NCBI GenBank assembly: GCA_003993805.1
Contig: RSEF01000014.1
Location: 62,001 to 126,000 of the forward strand
Source of the DNA: Himantopus leucocephalus
Lineage: Eukaryota; Chordata; Aves; Charadriiformes; Recurvirostridae
Reading direction: 5' to 3'
DNA length: 64,000 nt
The notes below the pieces were generated by a model, which saw nothing but the letters and a program-made list of their open reading frames with translations, had not been told where the DNA came from and made no database searches. The position numbers were made by a program, and so were the translations under genes. This document shows, piece by piece, positions 1 through 14,242 of the stretch (the stretch's first letter is position 1; every line of letters starts with the position of its first letter).

Positions 1-867
1 TTAGTGCTAAATTCTCAACTCCTTGAAAAGGATATGAGGAATATGGTACTGGGAGGAAACGGTTTCAGTGTAGAGCCAGGTCTCCGCTGGTGATGCCCAT
101 TTCTGGGGGCAGGTGTGGAAGTCATCTAAATCGCCATCTTATCTAGCTGTGAAACTTGTGCCAGCCTCCACAAAGACAGGAGAGCCAGGCTGTCCCCCTG
201 CCTCCAGTGGTCAGCCCTCATCTGTCGATGCAGTAGGGTCGTTCCAGCATCATCCTTCTGGACCCAGTTTCTGAGCTGTTGCTGTGGTGGTTTTGCCTGA
301 AGTTAAAACGCTGGGTCTGGTGCAAACCAACAGTGGTAAATGCTGCTGTGTTGGTGTACAGTTGCTGAGATAAGAGTATCTTGGCCTGGATAAGTCCTTT
401 CTTGGCAGATGATAGGGCAGTGCATGATACCGAATGCAAAAAGGAAGGGTGGTATAAACCAAAAGCAGTTCGTACAGTACGCCTCAATCCCCAGGGAAGA
501 GGCTCTGCAAAGACAGCACTGAGCAGCACGAAGAACTAACAGCTTGTGTGTAAACAGAATAATGTGTAACAAGACCGCTCGGCAGACGGAGGCACAGCCA
601 GTGTGGTTTAAGACAGGCTAGGGTGCTAAAGGCAAATATTGTGATGAGCGCTAATGCAGTACAAGGAGTGCTCCGGTACAGCCTGTGCTTAGGAGCAAAC
701 AGACCTGCAGAGGGGTCTGCAATACCTCCTGGTATTTCGGAGACCGGGCAGATGTGTAACTTGAACAAATAGAGAAGAACAAACCTAATGGTGTGCTGCC
801 CTGAGGTGGGTATGTTCTGACTATTTGTTATGTTTAAAAGGATTGTGTAATCCTCGGAGGTCCCTGG

Positions 868-889
868 TGTAGCTCGAGTGTAGCTCGAG
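868..889 (+). repeat. Perfect 11-bp tandem duplication
   Basis: The unit TGTAGCTCGAG occurs twice head to tail. No gene context. Confidence 0.85.
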
Positions 890-3800
890 TCCAGCTCTGC
901 TGCCCAGCGCTGCGTGGATTTGGCTGGGGCACCGGGTAAGTATGAAGGGGACGCAGCCTGAAGCTTTGACTTGTTCTGCTGATGCCAACGTCAGGGTGAA
1001 AGGCTTGTCCTGGGTGCAGCAATGCGTTGTGCTTCTGGCGGCACCATGGCCAGACCTGCCATTTCAGGGGACCTCCTGCTGCTTCCTCCACGGCTGTGAG
1101 CAAGCTAGGATGGGGCCCTAGGTCTGACCTGTAATGCGCTGCTGTTCAGCACACGGGCAGGTTTGTTGACCTAAAATGAGTCGGGTTTTTTTAACAAGGT
1201 TAGGTTATTTGGGCACAGCCGGATGACACTATAGATTTGAGGGTGTGAGCTGGGACGTGCACCCATGGGCACCCACAGCAAAGCTGGGCATGGCTGGTGC
1301 TGCAGCTGGGTACTGCTGTCTTCTTCCAGTGTATATGTCTATGTTACAATCAACTTCTTAAAGTATGAATGCTCAGAAGGATATCTAATGATGCATAGTA
1401 GGAGAGAAAACAAGCTCGGGTGCATTTCAGTAATGTCTTTTAAGTGTCAGCTGAAGAGAGAAAGCTGATCCCCTGCCTTCAGTGCGAGTCATGGTTAAAA
1501 GCTGGCCATCTGCAGGGACTTGCAGGCAAGTGGGTGAGCACCTGGCAGATGTTTAATCATTTTGTGGATTCTGCCCTTTCCACTTAATTAAAAATCTGCC
1601 TGGTTGCAAACCTCCACTGGAGAATACAGCTCCTTCTGCACTTCTGTTGGGGAGAGGTTTGTTGTTTTTGCCATGATGAATGCTCAGACTGTAGAATAAT
1701 GCTTTAACCAGACAGGGGTGTGATGGACTACGGAAGTCTTGACTTACATTGACTGACTATTACTTCTATACATTAAACTGGCCTAGCAGGGCTGGCTGTC
1801 CCTGCTCCTTTGGGTGGAGTTGTTGGACAGGAGGGGCTGCCTGTAGATATGCTATCTCTTTGAGAAAAAGCGTGTGAAATATTTGTCTCGGGGCAAGAGA
1901 GCCCTTTTGCAGAGGCTTGGAGTGGCTGGGAGAAGCTTGAGGTGAAGCAGAAGGGTGTAATGGCTGTTTAATGGTGGAAGGTATCTCTGACTTTGATAGT
2001 TTTCGTCTTCTGCGGGGTGCTTAGGCTGTCCTGAAATCCCTGTGTGGGCAATGGAATAGATGGTCTCCTTTGAAGACAGACCTGGCAGGGCTGCTGGAGA
2101 TCAGTAGTGAGGTGACATGGTGTGCAGCGAAGGCGTCCCATGGTCTGACCACATGGTGTTGTCACAGGTGGAAGTGGGTGGTGCACAGAGCGGGTGACAG
2201 CAGTGACTGCAGCCCAGGACTTGTGCAGGCTGGCTCTTGGCTGCCCGTTGCTAGCTCTGACAGGGGTGCTTTGCTTTCCCACAGCTGTTTTCTGTTGGAC
2301 AGGAAGCAATAACTGTTCCCAGTTCCCAAAGTGCTCACTCAAGTCAGCTTGACAGCCTGAAAAAAGGAATTAAATGCATCAAAGCTGCTAGCAGAAGCTC
2401 ACGCTTTCTCAACCAGTCTCCATAGAGCTATAAAACCCATGGAGAACTGCAGTGGAGAAATGATATATGTATTCCCAGCTTAAAGCTCCAAGTGCCAAGG
2501 TCCAATTTGCTGGAAATCATCTGGCCATGACAGAGGTCTTGTGCGCTGTCTGCCAGGGTAACCACTGGAAGACAAGACTTGCCAGAGCAAAAGAAAAATA
2601 ATGTCCTTCTGCCTCGTCTATTTTTCTGCCAAAATTACCTTTAGGTCATTGTTTAACCTTTTTTTATTCAACCCCACAAATGTCTGTTTTGAATAGACGA
2701 GATTCTCTTTTACACAGGTTTTAAACAAGAGTGGTAAAGGCAGAGTTGTGTGTTTTTCTGCTCCATGTGATGGCACAGGGATGCAGGAGGCCCAGAACTG
2801 CTCAGTACCTTCTGCTCATCCCAGGCACTGGCATGAGTGGAAATACCTATAAAGCCACTGGCTTTCCACCCCACAGATGGAGGTCAGAAATACTCTCCTG
2901 TCCTGTCTGCATGACTACCACCACTGCAGCCCCCATGCGAAGAAGGGGCACCTACTTCTGCTGCAAAGCAGAATCTCAAAGGGGAGGTGATGGGAGATTT
3001 GGAGGCAATATTGAGTTGACCTCTGTGGACATGGCTGAAGTGCCAGCTGCAGCATTTCCGAATGCAACTCTCTTGATTAAGAGGTGTGTTTTACAGCCCT
3101 GTGTGGTGTGAGAACCAGATGTTGGTGGTCACTTGCTGCTGTGTGGGCTGTTAACTACTTGGAGTGAACAGCTGTAGATCTGCTTGGTGCAGATGTCACA
3201 AGATCTTGCTTTATAGGTGGCTTGAAAATAATATAAAAGCTTCTTTAGGGTCCTACTGGGGAAAGATGCTGGTCCAAATCTTCAGCTAGTGCAAATCAGT
3301 GCAGCTCCACTGAAATCCATAAAGATTTATTAACTGACTGTCAGAGGATCTGCACTACTGGCCTTCATCAAAATCCTGCTAAAGTTACCAGGCACTTCAC
3401 ATGGGCTTTTGCTCTGGGGAAGGACAACTGAGTGGTTTGAAGGTAGTGAAATATTGATTTGGAGAGACACCCATAAGCAGTTTGTCCTAATAATCAATCC
3501 CAGAACAACATTTGCATAAGTCAGGATTAGAGCAGGAGCATGTCATGGCAAAATATGTGCTGCAGACTGTGCTGGGTGAGAGACTCCCAAGATGGGGTGT
3601 GGGTCTGCAGGGCAAGGAGGGAGCCCTGTGGGGAGAGAGGGGTTGAGGGCTTTCAGGTTCAGTATTTGGAGATAGGGGGTTTAAGACACGCAGGATGGTC
3701 TTGTTTTAAATTAAATCTGTGTTGCCAAAGATGATGCAGTAAGCTTGCAAGTTTGTCTTTGCATCCCTCTCCTCCCCTTGATACGGGGTGGGTTGAAGGC

Positions 3801-4219
3801 AGAGCTCTTGCTCTGCTTCAGGAGTCTTGATTTGGGCACTGGCTTCCTACCTTCCCTAGCACTGCCCTGTACCACCCCTGCTTCAACCAGCCGGGCTGTC
3901 TGGCTGTCTGTGTCCTTTCCATGTTATTTGTGAGACAGAAGGGGGTGAATGCTGTAAACCCTCAGCATGTCCCAGCGTTGCTCCTGCTGTCAGAGGAGCA
4001 CCGGGGCAGCACGGTGCCTGGCTGGCAGCACCTCGGGAGTGCATGGTGCGGCTGTAAGGTTGAGGGGAGAGTGGACGGGTCCTGTTTTACCTCAAACAAG
4101 GACATTCCCCCACACCCACAGTAGATGATTTGGCCTAAACGACGACAGGATGCAACCCCAGACTACTCTGGGGAACAGTGGTGCGTGTTAGAGATGTCTT
4201 GTTTATGTTTCCTTGCGCT

Positions 4220-4257
4220 GTCCTGGCAGAGGAGTCCTCTCCCAGGACAGGGAGAGG
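4220..4257. other. Two overlapping, mutually exclusive perfect stems
   Basis: One stem pairs 4236-4243 (CCTCTCCC) with 4250-4257 over a 6-nt loop. A competing stem pairs 4220-4226 (GTCCTGG) with 4242-4248. It lies in intergenic sequence with no gene to act on, so function is doubtful. Confidence 0.4.
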
Positions 4258-7200
4258 CTGATGCTGCCCTACCTGGAAGGGCTCAGCTCAGGAGGCAACT
4301 TGCTTGCTCTGCTGAGAGCAGAGGAGACTGCTAGTGACACTGCCTGAGAGGTGCTAAATGATGTCTCAGGTGCACTGCACCTTCTCCAGGGCAGGGTCTC
4401 TGTTTCAGGTAACTTCTAGTTTTGTGCCTTATTCCTTTCTGTTTTCAAGGACTTGAATTAGGCCTTATTTGTCCAAATAATTATATTAACATCATATCAG
4501 AACTAATAGACACAGAAGAAGTTGTACCACATTGCATTTCTACATGGGCCACTGCTCTAAAATATTTTTTCTTTTGTCGTTCTAAAATAGCATAAGCTCT
4601 TAATTCCACCAGGAGTCTTTCTCCACCTTTGAAAGCTACACCTAGACACAAGTCTTGGTTCAAATGTTCAACTGCCTTTAATCAGCTGCATTAGTGCTTC
4701 TTCCATAGAACTGCTGTGATTTGTGCCAGCAAATTATCTGGTGTCTCATGTCACAGACCCATCTTTATTGCTCGTCGATTGTACATTGACTAACTTACAA
4801 GTTGGTGCTCCTATTTCAGAGCACCCATTTGTTCCGACTTTTACTGCATTGGGGTTTTTTAGCAGCAACTTTATACTCTGGTAAATCCTGTTATATAAAA
4901 ATGTTCTGAAATTTTTTGAACTTTCTGTAAATGAAATTAGGAACTGAGCAAATGGCTACGGGCAAAACCATGCAGTCTTGCTGATGTCAGCATTTCAGTG
5001 AGCGTGTTTGAAGGACTCTTGTCTCTGCACCGAGAGTACCAGTGATGAATAGGCATTACCAGAATGCTTGCTAAACACGTGCCTTGTGCATGGAAAACAT
5101 ACTTGGTGTGGGGAAAGCATCCATTAATCCTGTTACCTCGGTGAACATGTACAGGATAATACAAGGAGTGCACCGTATGCAGCGCAGGCTGTGCCAGCTC
5201 ATAGCTGTTGGCTTGTAATCTGTACTCCCATGTGAACAAGACTGAAGACTTGAATTTGGCACGCAGGTAATCTGGGAATTGTCTGACTAGGAAGCGATTG
5301 TTCACAGGATTTCTTGAAGTTGCAGTCATTAGAAATCTGGCTATGGAATGATAGCAAGATTTGTCTGGTGACTTACAAATGATGGGGTCCCTGGCAATCT
5401 GAACTTCACAGAGGAATTATCTTTAGCGTCTGACTAATCCACAAGCAGAAACTCTGGCTTTAGTCACTGGCAAAACATTAGTTTGCCAGGGTCCCTTCCA
5501 AACCGTATTGCAGTCTTTGATAGGATACCCCATTGCTTCAGTAAGTTTAACTCAAGAACACGGAGAGCAAATGAAGCCTTTTTGTGTGTTGCTTTCACTG
5601 GAAGAGCAGGTCTCAGATGATACCTATAGAAAAATTTCTGAACCTATTGCAATGAGCTATAAAATGTATAATTCTTTTGTGGTCTACACTGAACAGTGTT
5701 CAAAATGGCATTTCCCTCCCCTCCTCTGGCATCTGAGGCATGTCATCATTAGGGGATTTGAAAGGCAAACTATTGAAGCTTGATCCTGTAGACTTGAATC
5801 CACAACAGTAGATACCACCTTAAGCACTATAAATCATAGCTGGGTGATTAAGGGTTTATCTTGAATGCGTATGTGTATATCCCTGAAAATCTGTCTGGCC
5901 TCATCATGGAGTTGCAATTTCTACTCAATCCCATTTTTATAAGGGTTACTATTTTGAACCATACCAAAAGTCCATCTTTTGGCAACCTGTTTCTGTTGCT
6001 GGCTAATAGGTGGTTAAGAGTCACTAGCTGCTGCTTTTGTTACCTGCTATCTGTATCTTTTTGTAAGGAATGGGTTATCAAATCCTGTATTTCGCATTTG
6101 AAGTCGACTCAGCAAATGGGAGATAGTGTTTCTTTTCAAAGCCCCGTGGTTATTGCTTAGGTTACTCATTCTGTGCTCTTTGGAAACGTGCATTTGCAGG
6201 AATGAACCTTCCATCTTTTATCATGGTTTTTATTGTTTTCCCTTTGAATCCAATGCATGTGTCCTCTTTACACATAGGTACAGCCATGGAAGGAGCTGTG
6301 TGAATGTGGAGTAGGAGTTAGTCTTCTGCATGTAAATAGTAAATATATATTTTTTCCCCTAGTCTACCCATTTCACACGTATGCACACAGAGAGCTACTG
6401 TTTTGCTATTCCATGTTCTACTTCATTTTTCCCCAGATCCTGGCAATAATTGATTTGGGACTTTTTTCTCATTTGTTTCCTTCTTCAGACACAGTAATTT
6501 TCCCTTGTCCCAGGATCTATAGTATTGATCTTGCGTGGTCCACTTCACTCTGGCAAATGTTTCTATTCCAGTTCCAATTGGATTGACTTTGGTTTGCTGG
6601 CCAATTTGAGAGCCGGCAAGCTCCTAAGTGACTCCTGGTGTCTGTGTAATACAGTGAAAAGCAAGATTCAGCTGTAATGATTCTGAAGGGGGCTATTTAT
6701 TAAGACCACTTGGTGTTCAGAGGTCTTGTGCTACTCTGACTTTGTAGCCCTCAGGCAAATTAAATTGTTGACTATTGTCAGTCTCCCATAGTTTCCTTTG
6801 GCTGGGCTGGGTCCTGGGGACTATTTAAGTTACACAACCTGCCTTGTGTCCTTAGCCAGAAAATCAGGAAAAACTTCCTGATGGTAACTATATAAAACCT
6901 TTATGAAATTCTTACATAAGGCTCATTTCTGCCAATAAAAGTTTTCCTACGCGAAATATCTGTCCTTTGCTATTAAAAAAAAAAAGTGCTACTGCACTTA
7001 GTGGCTGTTGTAGTGATGATGGTGTGGTTGGTCCCTTCCCAGGTCAGCCAGCACTTCAGAGCAGGAATGGGACAAAGCAGTTCTCAGCACACCAGTGAGA
7101 ACAGCCCTGAGGTTTGGATGAGGCACTGGATGGCTGTTGCTTTAACTTCTGCTCCTAAGCTGCCTTTTTGGGGTTTGCACCCTGAACTTTCACTCCCTTT

Positions 7201-9094
7201 TAGGTCAACTGGTAGTATGTTTCCCTTGGAAAAAAATTGCTTTTTCCGCATCCTGAAGATGTGCAGCTCTTAAGGGGAACTGCATCCAATCAACATCATC
7301 CCTAAGAAGTTGCAGCTAGGGTCCATTGAACTTGGCTGTGTGTTTTTTCAAGGAGAAGCATCAAGATCAAAGTCTGAGAGAACCATTTGATCTTCCAGCT
7401 GTAAACCACTACTAAAAGAGAACATTTGCTATATTTAATTACCCTCCATTGAGGTGCTTGTATGCAAACTCTGACAAGCTGCTTGAGTTTCTTTTCCCCT
7501 TGTTTGAAGCAATGGGTAGTTAAAGGAGATGGGCATTGCGAGAAAAGATGAATGAAGAAGGTAGAAGAGTTGAACAAGTTTCAGTCCTTTAGTCCCTTTT
7601 ATTTCCTGCTGGACTGACTAGAATGCAGCTGGGACGCTGGTTTTCCTTTGGGAGCGTACCCATGGGTGCTTGCTCTCCCATTCTTGTACCCACTGGCTGT
7701 TCACAAAAACATCATCCAGAAAGCTCTTGTCAATGAGTCCTTATTCTCAGAAGCTTTCTTTTATTTGTACCCTCCCAAGAATAAAACTGACAGATAGTTA
7801 ATTCTGAACAGTAGTTCCCAATTTTATAGTTACTTACGAAAAAGACCTTGCTTTTCCCCACACTCATCAAATATGAACAAGATGAAGTGGTGACCTGATC
7901 ACACCAAAACTGTAGGTGTTTTGTAGTGAAGGTGGGGTCAGGCTGGTCTAGTAGAGCATTTGTGTGTTGAACTATCAGCACGTCAATCCCTAACCATAAT
8001 GGAATTATCTGTATGCTGAAGTTCACGTCTGCTTTTACATTATAGAGCAGCACCCAGATGTCAAAATTCAGTAAAAAGCAGTGGATTTCCTAGTCATTTG
8101 TGTGAATTATTGAGTCGTTACTGTAACGAGGAGTAATTATCTACCTTGCCTTGGAAGGTTGATTCACTGGATAACTGATCAACTGGAATATTTCCAATAG
8201 CTAGGAGCATTAAAAAAAAAAGGCAAGCAGATAAAGATCCAACACAACAAATGTGCTTATCTTTCTCATAGAGAGACCTGCTGGATTATTCACTGGGTTT
8301 ATATCAACCAAATTCACAAGATTCAAGGTTTGACAAATTCTGCCTCAGTGTTTGATACTCTTGAAAAGTGATAGTCAGTAGCTGGGCTAAATTACATCCC
8401 TGGAAACCTATTTTTCTTCTTCATTTCCCCCCCCTCTCCTAAGCTTCTTAGGTATGATTTTGTTCCAAAACAATGATGCATAGCCATGAAATGGCTTTGC
8501 CCTTTATCACTCCAGCATAGGAGAAGATAAACTGAACAGACCTGTTTATTCATTTTGGAGGAAAAACAAAATTAAAAGGCTTCTGTGTATTGTGGTAATG
8601 TAATTCCTAATCAATGACAGTGGGTTTAACAGAGATTTATGGGTTTTTAACTGGGAAGATTAATGGCTACATACATTGATGCTGTCAAAATGACAGTATC
8701 ATGGTCACGTACTTCATGGAACAGATAGCGACCTCTTGCCAGACACGTTCTTAAGGAAATGCAATTATTGCTGCCCATTTTACAGTGCTTAACTTTTTTC
8801 TCTCAGTAAGTGACAACAGAATGGGTTTTGAGCATAAATTAATCTTTCTAGATGAACTGTTAACCCTTCATGCCTAGCAGCTAGTTTTATTAACTCAATG
8901 CCTGCATACTGTTTTCTGGGGTGGCCTTGGCAAACAAAATAAAGCAGTGCCAGAAGTACCATCTGGAGGCTCTCTGGAGCACTCGGCTCCAACAGCTGTG
9001 TGGAGGATCAGATCTGCAATGTGACTGTCTCATATTTGACTTCATTACTGTCGCAGTCACTGACAGCGCGCTTGGCAACACGACTTCTCCAAAT

Positions 9095-9144
9095 GTATAT
9101 GGACACACACAAGCATATACATGTACACACACATATATATACAT
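9095..9144. repeat. Degenerate CA/TA microsatellite
   Basis: Interrupted runs of CA and TA dinucleotides (ACACACAC, TACACACACA, TATATATA). It accounts for the low-complexity Tyr/Val/Cys-rich translations on both strands here, which are not genes. Confidence 0.85.
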
Positions 9145-12100
9145 AAAACATAGCAGTAAGCTTCTGCATGGTAGGTAGCTAGTAAATGCAGATGTGGGAG
9201 AACATCTGCTCTAGCCGCAGCTATTCCCAGGACAGCAGAGTTATCATAACTTCTGGTTATGTGGATTACAAGATTATCTGACTGCCTCTGTCCCAAGAGA
9301 TGGGTGAGGTGCCAAGTCTGGGACATGATCCAGCTTGAGAGCTGCCATTGGTGTCACCACTCTGCTGCTGGGTGGCTGAGAAGTCCCACGCGTGCTTGTG
9401 GATCTCCCATGATGTGCTGGGCCGCAAGACATGCCAGCAGTCTCTTCTTGGAACTGAAAACTGATTTTTGGTAAAATGTATGTGAAATGTGGTGAAGGGA
9501 CATGCAGAAGTCTTAGTGGAGGCTTAAAAATCCCAACTGACACCTTAAAGGTCAGCAGGAGGACAAGAGGCATCCAGTGCCAATCCCAGAGAGCTTGGTC
9601 CCAGATGCTGGTGGGAACTACCATGCTGTCCTGTTTCTGGGCTGGTCTGAACTTCTCAGGTTTCTGCTACTCCTATTGCTGTAAGTTCTGAGTATTTAAA
9701 CTGTAAGTCCATTCCTTTGTTTTCAGGCTATTTATTTTTTGGGAATGGTCAGATTCATTTCAGCCCGTGTTAAAGTATTTCCAAATAATAGTCCGGTAGC
9801 GGTATCAGGCAGGCAACAGAAATGTAATGAAAAATAAGACTCTATTTGCCCAGAAGAAGAATTTCTAGCATGTGTTTGTTGAAACACTGGTAGAAACAAT
9901 TTTTGCATATGTGTATGTATCTCATCAGCAGTCAGTCAATTAGTTCCTATGTTGGGAAGCAGACTGCTCCATAGGTAGGTCATCAAAATATTGTAACTTA
10001 TGGGGAAATCTGCTGAGAAAACACAGCCAGGAATGTCAGTGATAAGTAACAGCACTGGAGTGCCTTAAAGGTCCCGAGAAGCCAGGAAGCAAAGTCACTG
10101 ATGATTGAGAGGCTTAATTCAGGATAATTTCCTGCCTCTTTTTCATGTCTAGGGTACTTAACTCTTAGGAGTGAAATCCTTGAGTGTGTGAAGAAAACTG
10201 TAGTGTCCTGAAAGGCTTCTGTGGAGGGAAGGAGCTCAAGGGACACGTTCACGATTATCTGAGAAGTCGGTGGCTGAGCTGGGAACTATGACTGGAGACT
10301 GAAATCCTCATTGGCACCTTTAAGCTGGTATTCCTTCATCGTTTTACATCTAGCAATGCTAGAGGGAATTTGCTCCAGTTACTGACACCTGCCAAACTTG
10401 ATGCAGAAAGCAGCTTTTCTCCATGTGAGTTGTTCACACAGTGTAATTACAGTGAGGTGAAGCATTGGTTCTTGGAATTGAACAAACTTATGTTGTGCTC
10501 AGCAACAGAGGTTGGTGGTTTGGTTGTTTTTTTTTTTGTTTTCAAAAGTAAAGTGGGAATTGAATACTCTGTCACCTGTTTTTTTGATGGTAGATGGTCC
10601 CCTAAGGGCAACCGGTCTTCCTTGTTCACCTACCATTTTTACCATTGTCACCTCTGTTGGGGTGCAGCAGCAGAGGAGGGCTACAGCTCTTATTTGATAT
10701 GAGGCAAAGCTCAAGCACTCCTTTTTAATGTTTGAGAACTTATAATTACCCTATTAACATTTAAAACTGCAGTTGGTTTCCTTGGCTTTCCCTATAAGCA
10801 TAATGGTGCTTTAAGATGGCAAGCAATTGGAGACCTTGTATTTGTGCTTGAATGGTATGTTTGTTCAGGACTTGCAAGGTTGTCGTCCGTCCGTCCCCGC
10901 TATATCCCCAGGGATTTCAAGATGGTAGAAACTGCTAGAATGTGTTAATAGCCATCTTGGAAAAGTACATCATGTCCTGTTCTCCTGGGTTTTACAGCCC
11001 TGGCTCCGTTTTCATAGTTGGTAGCCTTCTGTCCATTTGTAACTTCTCTCCATGTTTCATATTCATCTTTCACATGCATTCTCAGCGCAAAAAACATAGC
11101 ATGAAGCTCTTGGCCTCTCCCTGCTAATGACCTGGTTTGATGTGTATTAAGGCGCTGTCCTCTGGAGCTGGCTGCTTGTTTCAGAGCAGAAGACGGCAAT
11201 GTAACAAGGCCAGCATGACCTAAATTGCTGACCTGGATGTTGGCAGGTGTTCCCTGGAAATATGCAGATTGCTTGTTCCGGAATCTTTATATTGTTGGAA
11301 ACAAAACAAAAACCAAAACAAAACCCCAGCTCTTCCTCTGCAGTTAAGTGATGAAGTGAAGTGTGTTTGTCACAGAAACTTGTCTCAAGTAACCAGAAAC
11401 GGTGCTAGCAGCATTTGGTAGTGATGGAGCCATGTCCAACTTGGTCCAGCTTTGTCAGACAACCCTGGCTTTAGCACAGCTGTCCCTGAGTGCAGGGCGT
11501 ATGTCATGGTTTTGGGATGGAGGATTCTTCTGGAAATCATGCATTGGCTTTAAAATGGCTGTTTAATTTCAGATTATCTATTTGCAGTAATCCTTACAGC
11601 AGGTTTCTACATCAGTGCAGTTCTCAAAAAGAAGTATTTATAAATCCACACAGTCCTGGAAAGCAGCTGTGTCTCCTAACCCCAGGTCTCGAAGCAAATC
11701 TCCACACCTGCTGAGAGGCCAGCCTGGCCAGCAACATCTCAATAGCGTGCACAGTTTGTTATAAACAGTGCTCACAACGTGTTAGTGTGCCCGCAGATTA
11801 CCGGCCGGTCCTTTGTCTGACTCTGTACTAACTCAGCCTTCAGCTCCTGTTTGCTTATGTGAAGCAAAAGTTGGTTTTAGGAATTGTAAAAGTGAGATGT
11901 CTTGATGAGGACAATGTGATTGAAAAGGCTGATCCAGATGAGCTCCTTCTGAAATACCATTTTGATGGATAGATACTCTCATCATCCATTGCTTAGCTGG
12001 GAGTTCACCGGACATTACCAGCTCACATTTCTGAGCCCCTGTGTGTTTGAGCTGCGTCATGAACTTCATCATCGAGCACTGCATGGCCGGTGGGAATGTA

Positions 12101-13952
12101 CTAGTGCTGACTGAGGAGATGGGGCTTTGCAGGTGCAGGAAATGGCTTTGCCAGGAGGCGAGGTCGGGCTGGTGGCACTTATTACCGGCAAGAGGCCGGT
12201 ACGGCAGCGTGAGAACCCACAGCAACATTCACTTCTCCATTTGCTTTCCCCATAATGCAAGAGCTGTGTTTTGAGACTGCCAAATTCTCATGGCCCGTGA
12301 GATTTGTGTTGAGTCGGTTGAACAGTTTGCTACAAAAGGCTGGTGTGGCTCCTACTAAGGGTGGTAGCTGCTTGTGGGAGCGCTGGATGTACAAATTGGC
12401 TCTGAAGGACAATGTCAGAGTATCTTCTGGAAGAATGCAAAAGCTGGATTTTCCTTATCTAATACCTACTGCCGTAAGCGATTGATTAACAAGAGAGTGG
12501 TTCACGTTCCTCTTTGTGAACCACTGATGCATTAAGAGAAATGGATGTGGAGGAATGTGTTGTGGTCCCAGTCTGGCTGTGGGTAGGTGTGTGGCTCATG
12601 AACAGAGAAGGATGTCCGATGGCCTGGGGAGAAGGAACGATGGCCGCAGATGTGGGGGGAATATATGGTAGAAATAAGCTGCTCACTGAACTTTCTTTGT
12701 TAGACAAAGGAAGGCATAGCAAAGTCTTTTAACTCAGAATTTATTAGTTTGTCTTCCAGAAAATTACTAGAAAACATGGGCAATGTAAATTTTAAATGCT
12801 TAGTCTCTTGTGAGCATGTGAAGATGAGTTTTGTTGAATCCATTTAGTAGTTAATACTTTCATCTCCTGGAACATTTAAAGCTTTAAAACCAGGTATCAA
12901 ACATTGTAAATGCTTGAAATTGTAAAGCAGGAAAACAGCTGTATTTTCAAGCCCAACTTGCAATTTCATCTTTGGAAAGCAGTTATTCACCTGAATGTAT
13001 TCAAGACAGAAAAGGAGAAAGATCTTAGTGATAATTCAATACAGCCCGGGCTCCCTTCTAAGCATCGAAGCCCAGATGTTAGCAGACATTAAAATAATAA
13101 CGGGTGTAAACACTGAGCCCTTTCACAGGGAAGGGTGGTTTGTCTAAACTTGTTGTCCTACAAGGTCTTGTATTGATGTCTGTTGTTCAGTGGCAGCTAC
13201 AAAATCAAGGCTGTGGTCACCTCCTTGTTGTGCGGATGCCCTGCGGGAGCACCTGGGTGGGCCCTGCACCTTTGTGCTTGAGGGTGCCATCAATGGAGCA
13301 GCCAGAGAGTCGAAGCAGGTCTGGACCCACACCACTTTGTGGGTTATGTGGGTGCATGTGCTGATTCTGAAAAGAAGAGGGGGTTTGGCAGTCTGCTGCA
13401 CAAACAGTGCTGGTGTGTTAGGAGAGGGGCATGGATTTCAGAAGCTTATAAACCTGAGGTGAGCAACCTGTAAAGGGCAGATAGGGGAGACAATCCATTA
13501 TATGAAGTTTTAATGTACTTTTTGGCATGAAAGAAGTGTTAAAATTCTCCAGCTGCCCCTCAGTCTAGCCATTATATGTGACTGATTTCTTAGAGGCATC
13601 GCAGTGTGAGTGGGGCCGGAGAAGCAATTTCCCTTTGCAATTAGGTTTATGAACTTTTTTGGTGCAGTGGAGCACCACCACACACAGACTCAGAGGCAAA
13701 TCTTTGAGTCAGCAGCATTTCCACCCTGTCTGAACCTGAGAGGTGAGAATTTCACCCAGTTTGGGTTTTTTTCTTGAGAAGCCCTGGACATGTGGTGCAG
13801 ATCAAACTTTCCACTGATGTTCCTGAGTAAGACTTGCTTGGGGGGAAAGTGCCAAGAGTTTTCAATTTCCAGTTGGATTGGAGTGCAAACACATCTTGTG
13901 CTGGGCTTGCCTTTGTGGTGAGCATTAAGTGCAGCGCTTTGCCCAGTGGTGC

Positions 13953-13974
13953 GATTTCTTGGTGATTTCTTGGT
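13953..13974 (+). repeat. Perfect 11-bp tandem duplication
   Basis: The unit GATTTCTTGGT occurs twice head to tail. No gene context. Confidence 0.85.
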
Positions 13975-14214
13975 GTTCAGAAACCTGATCCTGGGTATCC
14001 ACAGGCTGGTCCTGCGTTGCTGAAGTGGGGCACAGTGGGCGTGCTGGTGGGCAGCATCTTCCACCAGCTGGGGCTTTCTGTCTCTGAAAGATATCAAAGA
14101 ACTCTCTAAGTGGACATGACTAGGGATGACACGCTGCAGAGAAAAATACCTTGTCCTCATACATATTACAAAGACTTTAATGGACAGGTGAAGATGATGA
14201 CAAACTTAGCTGTT

Positions 14215-14242
14215 AAAAAAAAAAAGGGGGGGGGGAAGGGAG
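14215..14242 (+). repeat. Homopurine tract A11-G10 with purine tail
   Basis: Eleven A residues are followed directly by ten G residues and then AAGGGAGG. It is a pure purine tract that could adopt triplex or G-quadruplex-like structure and is prone to sequencing error. Confidence 0.9.

Noticed and set aside
11800..11812. ACCGGCCGGT 10-bp palindrome
   Set aside because: Short enough to arise by chance in 64 kb; no supporting context.
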